In this document: in pieces, positions 25,460 through 34,182 of the stretch | Numbering within the stretch: the first letter of the stretch is position 1 | Layout: each line of letters begins with the position of its first letter | NCBI RefSeq assembly: GCF_002027705.1 | Contig: NZ_MBTG01000007.1 | Location: 178,134-242,133, forward strand | Direction of reading: 5' to 3' | Length of the DNA stretch: 64,000 nt | Source: Paenibacillus ferrarius | Lineage (GTDB): Bacteria; Bacillota; Bacilli; Paenibacillales; NBRC-103111 | Notes under the pieces: generated by a model | Told to the model about the DNA's origin: nothing | Databases searched by the model: none | What the model saw: only the letters and a program-made list of their open reading frames with translations | Position numbers and translations under genes: made by a program

Positions 25460-25939
25460 CTACCTTTCCTGATGCGTTTTCTTTTGGAAAAACCAAATCC
25501 CGTATAATCTCGTCATATTCAAAATGATCACTGTTACCAGCATCTGAAGATATACATTCAAATGAATATAACGCAGGAGTTCTGTATATTTAGAGATACA
25601 AGCAATGTAAATCCCTCCGCCAACAACAAACATTAATTGATACAGCACCTGTAAACCTAAACTTTTATGATTAGGGTAATAGAGGGAAAACAGCGCTGAT
25701 AAAAATGGAAACAGCAAATAATTGTTCGTGAAATTGCTCCCCGAGGCCGCGGGAAATTCGCGAATCGGATTTTCTAGCAAGCCCCACTCAACAAACATGA
25801 CACTTAGGATCCAAGTCAGCAATTGATTGGCAAGAAACAAAAGGATAGCTTCCCTACTTCGATGCTTGGGTATTAGAATTGGCATGAGAACGATGCAAAG
25901 CACCCAAACCCAGATCAAAATAGCTCGTTCAACTGTCAT
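25460..25939 (-). CDS. CBO0543-family membrane protein (paralogue 2)
   Basis: 159 residues, the same length as its neighbour and alignable along the entire chain: VERAILIWVWVLCIVLMPIL, TWILSVMFVEWGLLENPIRE and YTELLRYIHLNVYLQ correspond to the same positions in paralogue 1. Four to five membrane helices are predicted. Sequence identity is modest, so the duplication is old. It is the promoter-proximal gene of the pair. Function unknown. Confidence 0.83.
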   Translation of the reverse strand: MTVERAILIWVWVLCIVLMPILIPKHRSREAILLFLANQLLTWILSVMFVEWGLLENPIREFPAASGSNFTNNYLLFPFLSALFSLYYPNHKSLGLQVLYQLMFVVGGGIYIACISKYTELLRYIHLNVYLQMLVTVIILNMTRLYGIWFFQKKTHQER

Positions 25940-26012
25940 ACGCTCAGCCTTTCTATGCGAATTAGCTCATTATCCCAATATGCCCGATTTGTTTCTGTTT
26001 ATCCCCACAACA

Positions 26013-26048
26013 AAGAAGTTTAGCTCATGATCATGAACTAAACTTCTT
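26013..26048 (-). terminator. hairpin after the YiaAB-type gene
   Basis: Perfect 11-bp stem AAGAAGTTTAG / CTAAACTTCTT, with a loop containing TCATGATCATGA. The T-run on the minus strand is weak (TTGTTG). Confidence 0.6.
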
Positions 26049-26078
26049 CGTCATTTCCTGCTTTTATTTCTTAGTTAT

Positions 26079-26528
26079 TTATAGCTCTTCGAATTTAGGC
26101 TCAACCGGTTGCAACGGCTCATCATCATTATTATCACGGACGGTTTTCTGTAAGACAAAAGAGGACATTGTAAGGAATAACGCTGTAACCGCATAGTAGC
26201 CTTTGACCGAAAGCAGCTGTTCCAAGTTAATGATTCCGATGAACATCCCTAGCAGCGCCAGCGCGAAGGAACTCCACGCCAAGAAAGTGAAAGCGGCTGT
26301 ATTCCGCTTGCGGCCGATGTAGCCATCCTCCAAATTATCACGGATTACCTTCTGCAGAACAAAGGCAGACATCGTGAGAAATAACGCACATACCGCGAAA
26401 TAGCCTTTGACACTCAGTGATTCTTCCAAGGTATAGATACCAATGAACATCGCCAGAAATGCGCCAATAAAGGATGCCCATGCCATGAATGTGAATGCTG
26501 TTGTATTCCGTTTCCGAATGTTGTTCAT
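26079..26528 (-). CDS. YiaA/YiaB-family membrane protein (two YiaAB repeats)
   Basis: 149 residues made of two internal repeats of about 70 residues, each a two-helix YiaAB domain: first RKRNTTAFTFMAWASFIGAF with LSVKGYFAVCALFLTMSAFV, then RKRNTAAFTFLAWSSFALAL with LSVKGYYAVTALFLTMSSFV. Both copies end in LQK-(V/T)-(I/V)-RDN. Four membrane helices are expected. The E. coli relatives are inner-membrane proteins of unknown function. ATG 26528 has AGGGGG at 9 bp; the frame begins with a TTG 6 bp earlier. Confidence 0.86.
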   Translation of the reverse strand: MNNIRKRNTTAFTFMAWASFIGAFLAMFIGIYTLEESLSVKGYFAVCALFLTMSAFVLQKVIRDNLEDGYIGRKRNTAAFTFLAWSSFALALLGMFIGIINLEQLLSVKGYYAVTALFLTMSSFVLQKTVRDNNDDEPLQPVEPKFEEL

Positions 26529-26645
26529 CTCCAAAATCCCCCTGTGGTTGCTGCTGCAACGCTTTAGTATGCTGCTCTTGTTTCTTATTATAGGGGATTG
26601 TTTTTCTTCCAGATAGTACTATTTACCAGTAGTACCAGTCCAAAT

Positions 26646-26675
26646 AACCCGCTCGAGCTTAGGCTCTGACGGGTT
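26646..26675 (-). terminator. hairpin after the 150-aa gene
   Basis: AACCCG / CGGGTT arms enclosing a second GAGC-TTA-GGCTC stem; no proper T-run on the minus strand. Confidence 0.45.
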
Positions 26676-26692
26676 TCTGTCCAATCTATTCC

Positions 26693-27145
26693 TCAATCGC
26701 ACACCGCAACACCAAAAGCAAGATGCTCCCAGAAAACCTCCTGTATATGTTTAGCCTCTTCACGGGCACAAGTTACAAGTATAATGACTTCGGATTTCTT
26801 GGTTTTCGCTTTCGTTATTGAACTCCTCTTCTGATGCAGGATATCTATGACAAAACCGATCAGGAAACCGACTACAGCACCAATAATCCCCCATAGAATG
26901 GCTCCTCCCTTCAAAATAAACCCATAGGAAGATCCGATCACTGTGCATGCCGTGGCCAAAGCAACGCCAGCATCGAATAAGCTGATCCCATCCGAGCTAT
27001 TGATGCTGTCGAACATCTTGGGCTTCTTTGGCCTTTCCTGCAAGGGGACGGCATAGATGCGTTCTTTGGGAATACCCAGCTCTTCCAACGCAGTAATCGC
27101 CATTTCCAAATAGATCGAATGGTCGAATGATGCGATGACATGCAT
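26693..27145 (-). CDS. hypothetical protein with a glycine-rich membrane hairpin
   Basis: 150 residues. A soluble N-terminal part (MHVIASFDHSIYLEMAITAL, EELGIPKERIYAVPL) resembles the short alpha/beta start of DUF1269 or GSP-17M-like proteins. A hydrophobic, Gly/Ala-rich hairpin follows at residues 58-105, then another alpha/beta strand (KKSEVIILVTCAREEAKHIQ). It lies 4 bp after the stop of the 260-aa membrane gene with a GGAGGAGG site inside that gene's end, so it is translationally coupled. No family assigned with confidence. Confidence 0.68.
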   Translation of the reverse strand: MHVIASFDHSIYLEMAITALEELGIPKERIYAVPLQERPKKPKMFDSINSSDGISLFDAGVALATACTVIGSSYGFILKGGAILWGIIGAVVGFLIGFVIDILHQKRSSITKAKTKKSEVIILVTCAREEAKHIQEVFWEHLAFGVAVCD

Positions 27146-27149
27146 GGCG

Positions 27150-27932
27150 TCATCCTCCTCCTTTTTGTTGTGGCGATTGTGGAAAAAGGAATTGAGGATG
27201 CTGGTAATCCGCTTTCAGCATGACAGCCTGTTCATGATCAAATAGTTTGTTATATTCAACCGTATTCACATAAGTATCATAGACAGCAAACCCATAAATA
27301 GATGGTAAAAACAAAATCCAGTGCATGGTAATCACACTCGCCGAACGCGTTAAATCCCCTAAAATCAAAAAATGAATGCCTTCCAGCAAATGCGACCAAT
27401 AGCAAAGCATAATCCAGTTGCCAAGAACAAAAAAGGCCATAATGATGCGATGTGTAAAGAGCTGCCCCATGCCTGGCATTAATAAGGACCAAACCACTCC
27501 TAACGAAGGAGAGCGTTTATCGAGGTAGTTAATTTCCATGCCGGCCATTTTGAAAGGTGCGATCGGCGCATTTTCCCTTTTGGCCAGGATGTATTGATGA
27601 TTTAAATCAATGGAGGTGCGGTAGCTGTCATAGATTGCGAATAAATAGACAGGCGCATACAGCGACATCCAACGGAGTTGTATGACGTCATTAGCTTGCT
27701 CGAAATGTCCGATGAAGGTATAGACCATAGCTTCGTTCAAATGCATCTGAGTATTAATGAACATTTCCCAGCCAATCAGAATAAACCCGCGAAAGTATTT
27801 GGATAAGAGCAGATGACCGAAACCTGGAAAGGCGGCAGACCACCACATAATAATGAGTGGATTACGCAGATGCAGCTGTGTGATGCCCAGCAAGCTAAGA
27901 AACGCAATTTGGCGACGAGGTTTAGTTCCCAT
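27150..27932 (-). CDS. multi-pass membrane protein with two internal repeats
   Basis: 260 residues from MGTKPRRQIAFLSLLGITQL. Two similar halves are visible: IIMWWSAAFPGFGHLLLSKY followed by YAPVYLFAIYDSYRTSIDLN, and VVWSLLMPGMGQLFTHRIIM followed by LFLPSIYGFAVYDTYVNTVE. The P-G-(F/M)-G-(H/Q)-L motif in each half recalls TM2-type membrane hairpins. The frame is open to 28067, but AAGGATG before ATG 27932 and the small overlapping gene upstream favour this start. It is the middle gene of a coupled three-gene cluster. Function unknown. Confidence 0.72.
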   Translation of the reverse strand: MGTKPRRQIAFLSLLGITQLHLRNPLIIMWWSAAFPGFGHLLLSKYFRGFILIGWEMFINTQMHLNEAMVYTFIGHFEQANDVIQLRWMSLYAPVYLFAIYDSYRTSIDLNHQYILAKRENAPIAPFKMAGMEINYLDKRSPSLGVVWSLLMPGMGQLFTHRIIMAFFVLGNWIMLCYWSHLLEGIHFLILGDLTRSASVITMHWILFLPSIYGFAVYDTYVNTVEYNKLFDHEQAVMLKADYQHPQFLFPQSPQQKGGG

Positions 27933-28059
27933 AAACAGCATCCTTATGATTTGATTTCCAATTCTTGTAGTATCCGCTTTCCCCCGCAAGATATACATCT
28001 CTGCCGTAATCCTTATCAGCGCGGGGTTCTTGCAATCTGTATATAGTTTCCCTAGACAT
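27922..28059 (-). CDS. 45-aa small ORF overlapping the membrane-protein gene
   Basis: A 45-codon frame starts MSRETIYRLQEPRADKDYGR and ends KDAVYGN. AGAGGGGG lies 8 bp before its ATG, an ideal site that fits this frame better than any start of the longer overlapping frame. Its last 11 bp overlap the start of the 260-aa gene, the arrangement of translational coupling. The peptide is hydrophilic and rich in Tyr, Asp, Arg and Lys. It matches no family I know. It would be the first gene of the three-gene cluster. Confidence 0.55.
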   Translation of the reverse strand: MSRETIYRLQEPRADKDYGRDVYLAGESGYYKNWKSNHKDAVYGN

Positions 28060-28149
28060 ACACCCATCCCCCTCTAGGCGAATATGGTAAAAGAAAAAGG
28101 TAGGCTCGGATTCCATCCTTCAAGCTTACGAAGAAAGCGAGGAACCCCC

Positions 28150-29439
28150 ATGCAAATTCACGTTGTCCAGAAGGGACAGTCTTTGTACCGTATTTCGCAG
28201 CTCTATGGTTCATCTATAGAAGCCATTGCAGCAGCCAATGAGATGATACCCAGCGAGTCATTGGTCATCGGACAGGCATTGGTCATTCCGATTGCAGGCT
28301 CCTACTACTGGGTGCACGCTGGCGAAAGCCTCTATATGATTGCCGCAAAGCTGGGACTCGACGGACAGACCTTGGCTGATATGAACGGCGTCCACCTCTA
28401 TCAGCATCTCCCCGTCGGCTTTCGCCTGTACATCCCACCCACCCCGCGTACTCAGGCGGAAGTGAATGCTTATTTGGAACCTAGAGGCACGGATGTAGCC
28501 CCAACTTTGATTCAATCTGCCAAGGAAGCAGCCCCTCATCTGACGTACCTAGCTCCCTTCAGCTTCCGCATCCAGCGAGACGGTACGCTGCATGCCCCTC
28601 CGCTGGACGATTTGCGTACTATCGCAGCTCAGCATAACGTCACATTAATGCTCGTGGTGACCAATCTGGAAAATGATCAGTTCAGCGCAGAACTCGGACA
28701 TATTTTCCTTACGGACGAAACCGTTCAAAATCGATTGCTTCAGACGATTCAATCGACCGCTAAGCAATATGGCTTCAAGGACATCCATTTTGACATTGAG
28801 CATCTGTTCCCCGATGATCGCGAGGCCTATAATCGCTTTCTTCGCAAAGCAGCCGATCAAATTCATCAACAAGGCTATCTGATGTCCACCGCCCTCGCTC
28901 CCAAAACAAGCGCAGCCCAAGCTGGCCAGTGGTACTCCGCACACGATTACAAGGCGCATGGCCAAATTGCGGATTTTGTCGTGATTATGACCTATGAATG
29001 GGGCTACAGCGGTGGTCCCCCTATGGCGGTGTCCCCAATCGGTCCTGTACGCAAAGTACTGGAGTATGCGATTAGCGAGATGCCCGCCTCCAAGATTATG
29101 ATGGGCCAGAACCTCTATGGCTACGACTGGACACTGCCCTTCGTGAAAGGCGGAGCTTTTGCCAAAGCCGTCTCTCCCCAAGCTGCCATACAGTTAGCCC
29201 GTAAATATCATTCGCAAATCTTGTACGACTACACGGCTCAGGCACCGCATTTCAACTATTGGGATGAAAATGGCAAGGAACATACCGTATGGTTCGAGGA
29301 TGCCCGCTCCATTCAAGCGAAATTCAGCCTGTTAAAGGAGCTTGGGTTGCGCGGAATCAGCTACTGGAAGCTTGGTCTTAAATTCCCGCAGAACTGGCTG
29401 CTTCTTGAGGATCGTTTCAAAGTTGTGAAGCGAGCTTGA
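28150..29439 (+). CDS. LysM-GH18 spore cortex/peptidoglycan glycosidase (YaaH/SleL-like)
   Basis: 429 residues: two LysM domains (2-47, IHVVQKGQSLYRISQLYGSS; 52-95, YYWVHAGESLYMIAAKLG) and a GH18 barrel (110-429). The catalytic segment GFKDIHFDIEHLFPDD carries Asp211, Asp215 and Glu217. This is the architecture of YaaH/SleL, an N-acetylglucosaminidase acting on spore cortex muramic-delta-lactam peptidoglycan during germination. As in those proteins, there is no signal peptide. Start ATG 28150 follows GCGAGG. It is divergent from the three-gene membrane cluster, with only 90 bp between them. Confidence 0.92.
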   Translation: MQIHVVQKGQSLYRISQLYGSSIEAIAAANEMIPSESLVIGQALVIPIAGSYYWVHAGESLYMIAAKLGLDGQTLADMNGVHLYQHLPVGFRLYIPPTPRTQAEVNAYLEPRGTDVAPTLIQSAKEAAPHLTYLAPFSFRIQRDGTLHAPPLDDLRTIAAQHNVTLMLVVTNLENDQFSAELGHIFLTDETVQNRLLQTIQSTAKQYGFKDIHFDIEHLFPDDREAYNRFLRKAADQIHQQGYLMSTALAPKTSAAQAGQWYSAHDYKAHGQIADFVVIMTYEWGYSGGPPMAVSPIGPVRKVLEYAISEMPASKIMMGQNLYGYDWTLPFVKGGAFAKAVSPQAAIQLARKYHSQILYDYTAQAPHFNYWDENGKEHTVWFEDARSIQAKFSLLKELGLRGISYWKLGLKFPQNWLLLEDRFKVVKRA

Positions 29440-29463
29440 TCGGCACGCAGCCCCCTGATACGG

Positions 29464-29513
29464 GCAAAGAAAAGAGGATTCCCTCTTCGCGACTGGGAAA
29501 TCCTCTTTTCTTC
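29464..29513. terminator. bidirectional terminator
   Basis: GAAAAGAGGATT(T)CCC stem, an about 11-nt loop and GGGAAATCCTCTTTTC, between the convergent YaaH-like and chemoreceptor genes. Confidence 0.85.
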
Positions 29514-31248
29514 ATATCCGGAAACGAACAACCGCTTGCTGAAGCTGCTCAGCCATATCAGACAACAGTTTGGAGGAAAATGAAATCTCCTCCATCATCG
29601 CGAGCTGCTCTTCATTCGCTGAGGCAGAGTCTTGGCTCGATACCGCTCCCTGATTGGCAGATGCCGTTACCCGTTCCATTTGCCTAACAACTTCATCGCT
29701 GCGCGTTGTCACATGTGCAATGGCTGCGCCCACATCCTCCACCTTTTGCGAAACTCCGTCAAATGCTTCCTTCATAAAAACAAGCGAGTCGTTCACTTGC
29801 TGAGAGGCATTCACGCCATCTTCCGTAAGTTTCATCCCTTGGGTCATCACCTTGTTGACGGCTCCCGTTTTGCACTCTATCTCATGCAAAAGACGTGCAA
29901 TCTGCTTAGCAGCCTCGTTCGTTTGGGCAGCCAGCTTGCGGACCTCTTCAGCGACAACACTGAAGCCTTTTCCGCTATCCCCCGCTCTAGCCGCTTCAAT
30001 CGCTGCATTCAGAGCCAATAAATTCGTCTGCTCTGCAATTTCTGCAATAACGGAAGTAATCGAGCTGATTTCTCCACAGCTGGAGCGAAGCTCACCCACG
30101 ATCGTTCCGGCCGCCGACACCTCATTGAAGACAAGTCCAATTCGCTCTCTCATCATCTGAACGGAGTCCATTCCTGCAAGAGAAGAATCAGCAGCCGTCT
30201 CGGCAAGCTGCGCCATATGAAGACTGTCTCCTTGGATGACAGCCATCTCCTCTTTCATAACTTGTATGGTCATTAGCGTCTCTGTGGCAATTGTCACTTG
30301 CTTCTGTATGCCTTCAGCGAAGACGTCCGTTGATGCCGCAATGGTTTCGGCCGCCAGTTTGCTTTGCTCCGCATGGCCGGCAAACTGCTCAGCTTGCTGC
30401 GCAAGTACATGCGCGCCACGCTGCACATCCCCGATGAATGCCCGCAGGCTGACAAGCATGGCATGGAATGAACGATTCAGCATGCCGACCTCATCTTTGG
30501 CGATGCCGCTGTCCTCTTGCAGAGAAAGATTGCCCGCCTCCGCTTCCGCCATAAGTGTCTGCATCGCTCTCAACGGTTTAACAATCAGGGTAGATATCCA
30601 CCTGCCAATTGAATAGAAGACGGCGACTGCTATCAGAGAGGACACAATCAGCGTCCATATCAAAGTCTTATACTGATGTTTACGCTCCTTATTCAGAACC
30701 TCAGAGATCTCTAGCCGATCTTGCTGCAAGCTGTCCATGTAACTATTGATGTCTTCCATTGTGCTTTTGATATGTGACTTATAATAGGAATAAGCTTCTT
30801 TTTCCTGGCCTGCGGCTGATAATGCTTTTACCTTTTGCTTATCCTCCTCGTAATCGAGCAAAGCTTTGTTAAGCTTGGACATCCATAGCTCCGCCACCGG
30901 CTCTCCCTGCAGCGATATCTCATAATCCTTCAGCAATTGGTTCGTTTGCCCACGAACTTTGGACATCTCATTGTCCAGGACATCCTTGTAGTGGGCATCA
31001 GGAGTTAAAATCAATTCCAGAAGACTGTTATTCATCGTATGGACATTGCTCTCCACTTGATTGATCCAGGTTGTAGGCAAATAATCATTTTCATACATAC
31101 TTTCCGCATTGCTGTTCATATTTCTCAGGAAAAAGAAACTGGTCACCGTCAATATAATGAGAAAAACAACCGCTACTACATTCAAAGCCAATATTTTATT
31201 GCTTATTTTCATATCCGCAGCTATTCGCTTCACCTGATAAACCCTCAT
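29512..31248 (-). CDS. methyl-accepting chemotaxis protein
   Basis: 578 residues. A first membrane helix (17-39, [20 protein letters not shown]) is followed by an extracellular four-helix-bundle sensor of about 150 residues (4HB_MCP type), a second membrane helix ([20 protein letters not shown]), a HAMP domain and the cytoplasmic signalling domain with the hairpin tip [20 protein letters not shown] followed by [18 protein letters not shown]. The ligand is unknown. It signals through CheA/CheW, which are not in the window. ATG 31248 follows GAGAGGGAG; the open frame continues to 31326. Confidence 0.95.
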   Translation of the reverse strand: MRVYQVKRIAADMKISNKILALNVVAVVFLIILTVTSFFFLRNMNSNAESMYENDYLPTTWINQVESNVHTMNNSLLELILTPDAHYKDVLDNEMSKVRGQTNQLLKDYEISLQGEPVAELWMSKLNKALLDYEEDKQKVKALSAAGQEKEAYSYYKSHIKSTMEDINSYMDSLQQDRLEISEVLNKERKHQYKTLIWTLIVSSLIAVAVFYSIGRWISTLIVKPLRAMQTLMAEAEAGNLSLQEDSGIAKDEVGMLNRSFHAMLVSLRAFIGDVQRGAHVLAQQAEQFAGHAEQSKLAAETIAASTDVFAEGIQKQVTIATETLMTIQVMKEEMAVIQGDSLHMAQLAETAADSSLAGMDSVQMMRERIGLVFNEVSAAGTIVGELRSSCGEISSITSVIAEIAEQTNLLALNAAIEAARAGDSGKGFSVVAEEVRKLAAQTNEAAKQIARLLHEIECKTGAVNKVMTQGMKLTEDGVNASQQVNDSLVFMKEAFDGVSQKVEDVGAAIAHVTTRSDEVVRQMERVTASANQGAVSSQDSASANEEQLAMMEEISFSSKLLSDMAEQLQQAVVRFRI

Positions 31249-31525
31249 TTTCTTCTCCCTCTCTTTGTCAATGATTACCACATAAACTAACTGTAGCATA
31301 GATTTGTAAAGTTCAAATAAAATCAATATTAATATTATGTTATTATACTTATTTTGTTGTTTTTAGTTGCATTGCTATATGGCTGTTACCTTTAATATCC
31401 GCTGGATGAATACAGGTATTTATTGTGACTTCTATTCACTTTCTCCTTCGGAAAGCCGATAATAATAGAGTTCCATAATTTTCTTAGCATTTTATATATA
31501 AGGGAACAACAGGAGGAAACAGAGC

Positions 31526-34117
31526 GTGAAATCTAGACACAGTAAGTGGTTGTCGATGGTTATTATTTTCATCCTTGCGAGTCAAACCTTAGTATCAGGA
31601 ATCGCGTTGGCTGCTGATGAAATTTCCAAACTCGTCATGAATAAAAACGAGCTCTCGCTGCAGGTCGGAGGTACCGAAAAATTGACGGCAACCGCTATTT
31701 TCGTAAGCGGCTCTACAGTAGATGCAACCGTCAAGACCGATTGGAATTCCGGTACGCCAGATGTTGCGTCCGTCTATGCAGGCGTCGTGACCGCTAAGAA
31801 AGAAGGCAAAGCAGTTATTACTGCTACGTATATGGGTAAAACCGAAATTGTGAATGTCACGGTCAGCAAGAAGGTCAAATCATTAACCAAAAATAAGACC
31901 TCTTTGGATCTTCGTTTGAATGGAACCGAGCAACTCGTAATTACAGCCTATTACGATGATGGAACATCCGAGGATGTAACCAGCAAGGCGGATTATACCG
32001 TAGATTCAAGCTCTATCATTACCGTGACGAACGGATTAGTTAAAGGTCAGAATCCCGGCAGTGCAATCATAACAATTAAGTACATGAACCAATCGTTGAC
32101 CCTGCCAGTTGATGTAGAGGTTGTGCGACGCATTGATGCTGAGAAATCAGAAATTTCTCTCCTGGTTAAAGGCACAGAGAAAATTAAACTTATGGCGACA
32201 TATCCCGATGGTACAGTTGCTGACGTTTCCGAGAAAGCCGAGTGGACAACTGACAAAGAGAACGTAGCCGATGCCATCAAAGGTACAGTCACTGGCTACA
32301 GTGCTGGGACAGCGAGCTTAACCGCTAAATACGGCACAAAAACAACAACAATTAAAGTCGATGTAGATAGTACTCTCAAACTCGAATTAGACAAGCAAAG
32401 CATCCTATTGAAGAAAAATGCAACAGGTACGCTTAAGTTGACTGCCACTTATGCAAATGGCACAAAGGAAGATATTTCAGACCGTGCGGAGTGGACTTCC
32501 AGCGATGCCAACATCGTGCAAGTAACCAAAGGAACGGTTTCTGCCATTGCTATTGGTGAAGCCACGATTTCTGCCAAATATGGCGAGAAGGTCATTACAG
32601 CGAACGTGGACGTTGAAGTTCCTCGTCGACTCGTTGTTAATAAAGACCTTCTAAGCATGCAAACGGGTCAAGAACAAACACTTAGTCTCACTGCTACGTA
32701 TGCCGATGGAACAACTTCCACAGTTACCGATGGGGTTACTTGGACCGTAGATGATGATTCGATTGCTTTTGTCACCAAAGGCAAAGTAACTGCCTATAAA
32801 CCAGGTATTGCTACAGTAACCGCAACGTATGGCGGCAAAACGACAACAACCAAGGTTGAAGTGGACATCCCGACAATGATCAAGCCAAGCAAGAAAATCG
32901 TCAATCTGCAAATTGGCGGCTCTGAGCAGATTGTCTTGACGGCCTATTTCAAAGACGGTCGAGAAGTTGATGTCTCCTCCAAAGCAGAGTGGACGACAAG
33001 CTCCAAAGAAGTCGCAGAAACACGCAACGGGGATATCTCCGGTATTGCAACAGGCGCGGCAACAATTACAGCGAAATATGGTACGCGTACCGCGGCTATT
33101 CAAGTATCGGTAGGCGTTCTGAAGAGTCTGACCATCAGTCCAGAAAAGCTGGTCATGAAAAAAGGCGATGCCGTTACTTTGAAAGCAACTGCCGTATATA
33201 CAGATGATTCAACCAAAGATGTAACTTCCGACGTGATCTGGACAAGCAGCAATGTCAAAGCAGCTACCGTTGAAGCAGGAAAAGTGAAAGCTGTCGCATC
33301 AGGAGAATCCACGCTTTCGGCGCAGCTGGACAGCAAAACGATTACGTTGACCGTCCAAGTCGACATGGCCAACGATCTTACGGCGAACGTCACCAATCTT
33401 GTTTTTGACTTAAATGAAACAAGATCCATCGTATTAACGGCGGTAGATTCGGATGGGGCTTCACGCACCGTTACGAATGAAGCCGAGTGGAAAACCAGCA
33501 ACAGTGCAATCGCAACAGTTACCAAAGGGGTTGTTACACCGGTATCCCGAGGGAAAACAACCATTTCAGCGGTATATGGCGGCAAAACGGTGACCATTCC
33601 CGTCGAAATCGGTGTGATCCAGGCCTTAGTAGCTGATAAGACTTTCATCGTTACCAAAAGCGGTGACCAAGTCCAAGTAAGGCTCAAAGCGACATTGACG
33701 GATGGGACCATCAAAGATGTCACAGAAATCGCAACTTGGAAAGTATCCGCATACAAGCTTGGAACGGTTGCGAATGGACTTTTCACAGCAACAGCCTCAG
33801 GTAAAACAACCATTACCGGCTCCTTCGGCGGCAAAATGGTGGCAATTCCGATAGAAATCGATTCCCTCAAATATCTGAAAACGGATATTGTAAAGGTTGA
33901 GCTTCAAGAAGGCAAAACAGCTAAAATTGAAGCAATAGGCACTTACACAGACGGCACGGAAGAAGATGTAACCAAGCCTAGTCTATGGACTTCCTCCAAC
34001 ATCATGATCGCGGATGTGAAAGATGGCGTCATCCGAGCAACAGGTAAAGGAACAGCTAGAATTACGGTTTCCTATTCCAACATGAGAACTACGGTTCAAG
34101 TGACGGTTACTAAATAA
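31526..34117 (+). CDS. secreted protein of ten tandem bacterial Ig-like (Big2-type) domains
   Basis: 863 residues. A signal peptide (hydrophobic WLSMVIIFILASQTLVSGIA, cleavage near ALAADE) precedes ten repeats of 80-84 residues, starting near residues 34, 118, 202, 284, 368, 451, 533, 616, 699 and 782. Each has the Big2 pattern: TEKLxLTATY, DGT-x-x-DV(T/S), WTSS, a Val and GxVxA turn, then (T/S)ITAKYGxK. There is no SLH, LPXTG or CBM anchor, so wall attachment is not evident. The start is GTG 31526 after AGGAGG. It is probably a cell-surface adhesin or spacer protein. Confidence 0.92.
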   Translation: MKSRHSKWLSMVIIFILASQTLVSGIALAADEISKLVMNKNELSLQVGGTEKLTATAIFVSGSTVDATVKTDWNSGTPDVASVYAGVVTAKKEGKAVITATYMGKTEIVNVTVSKKVKSLTKNKTSLDLRLNGTEQLVITAYYDDGTSEDVTSKADYTVDSSSIITVTNGLVKGQNPGSAIITIKYMNQSLTLPVDVEVVRRIDAEKSEISLLVKGTEKIKLMATYPDGTVADVSEKAEWTTDKENVADAIKGTVTGYSAGTASLTAKYGTKTTTIKVDVDSTLKLELDKQSILLKKNATGTLKLTATYANGTKEDISDRAEWTSSDANIVQVTKGTVSAIAIGEATISAKYGEKVITANVDVEVPRRLVVNKDLLSMQTGQEQTLSLTATYADGTTSTVTDGVTWTVDDDSIAFVTKGKVTAYKPGIATVTATYGGKTTTTKVEVDIPTMIKPSKKIVNLQIGGSEQIVLTAYFKDGREVDVSSKAEWTTSSKEVAETRNGDISGIATGAATITAKYGTRTAAIQVSVGVLKSLTISPEKLVMKKGDAVTLKATAVYTDDSTKDVTSDVIWTSSNVKAATVEAGKVKAVASGESTLSAQLDSKTITLTVQVDMANDLTANVTNLVFDLNETRSIVLTAVDSDGASRTVTNEAEWKTSNSAIATVTKGVVTPVSRGKTTISAVYGGKTVTIPVEIGVIQALVADKTFIVTKSGDQVQVRLKATLTDGTIKDVTEIATWKVSAYKLGTVANGLFTATASGKTTITGSFGGKMVAIPIEIDSLKYLKTDIVKVELQEGKTAKIEAIGTYTDGTEEDVTKPSLWTSSNIMIADVKDGVIRATGKGTARITVSYSNMRTTVQVTVTK

Positions 34118-34119
34118 AT

Positions 34120-34171
34120 AAAAAGGAGCTGCCCAACAAGTAGGTAAATCTACTTGAGGGCAGCTCCTTTT
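34120..34171. terminator. terminator of the AAGTAG/CTACTT hairpin family
   Basis: AAAAGGAGCTGCCC...AAGTAG-GTAAAT-CTACTT...GGGCAGCTCCTTTT; perfect outer arms of 14 bp. It lies between convergent genes and is likely bidirectional. Confidence 0.9.
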
Positions 34172-34182
34172 CATATTGTTCT

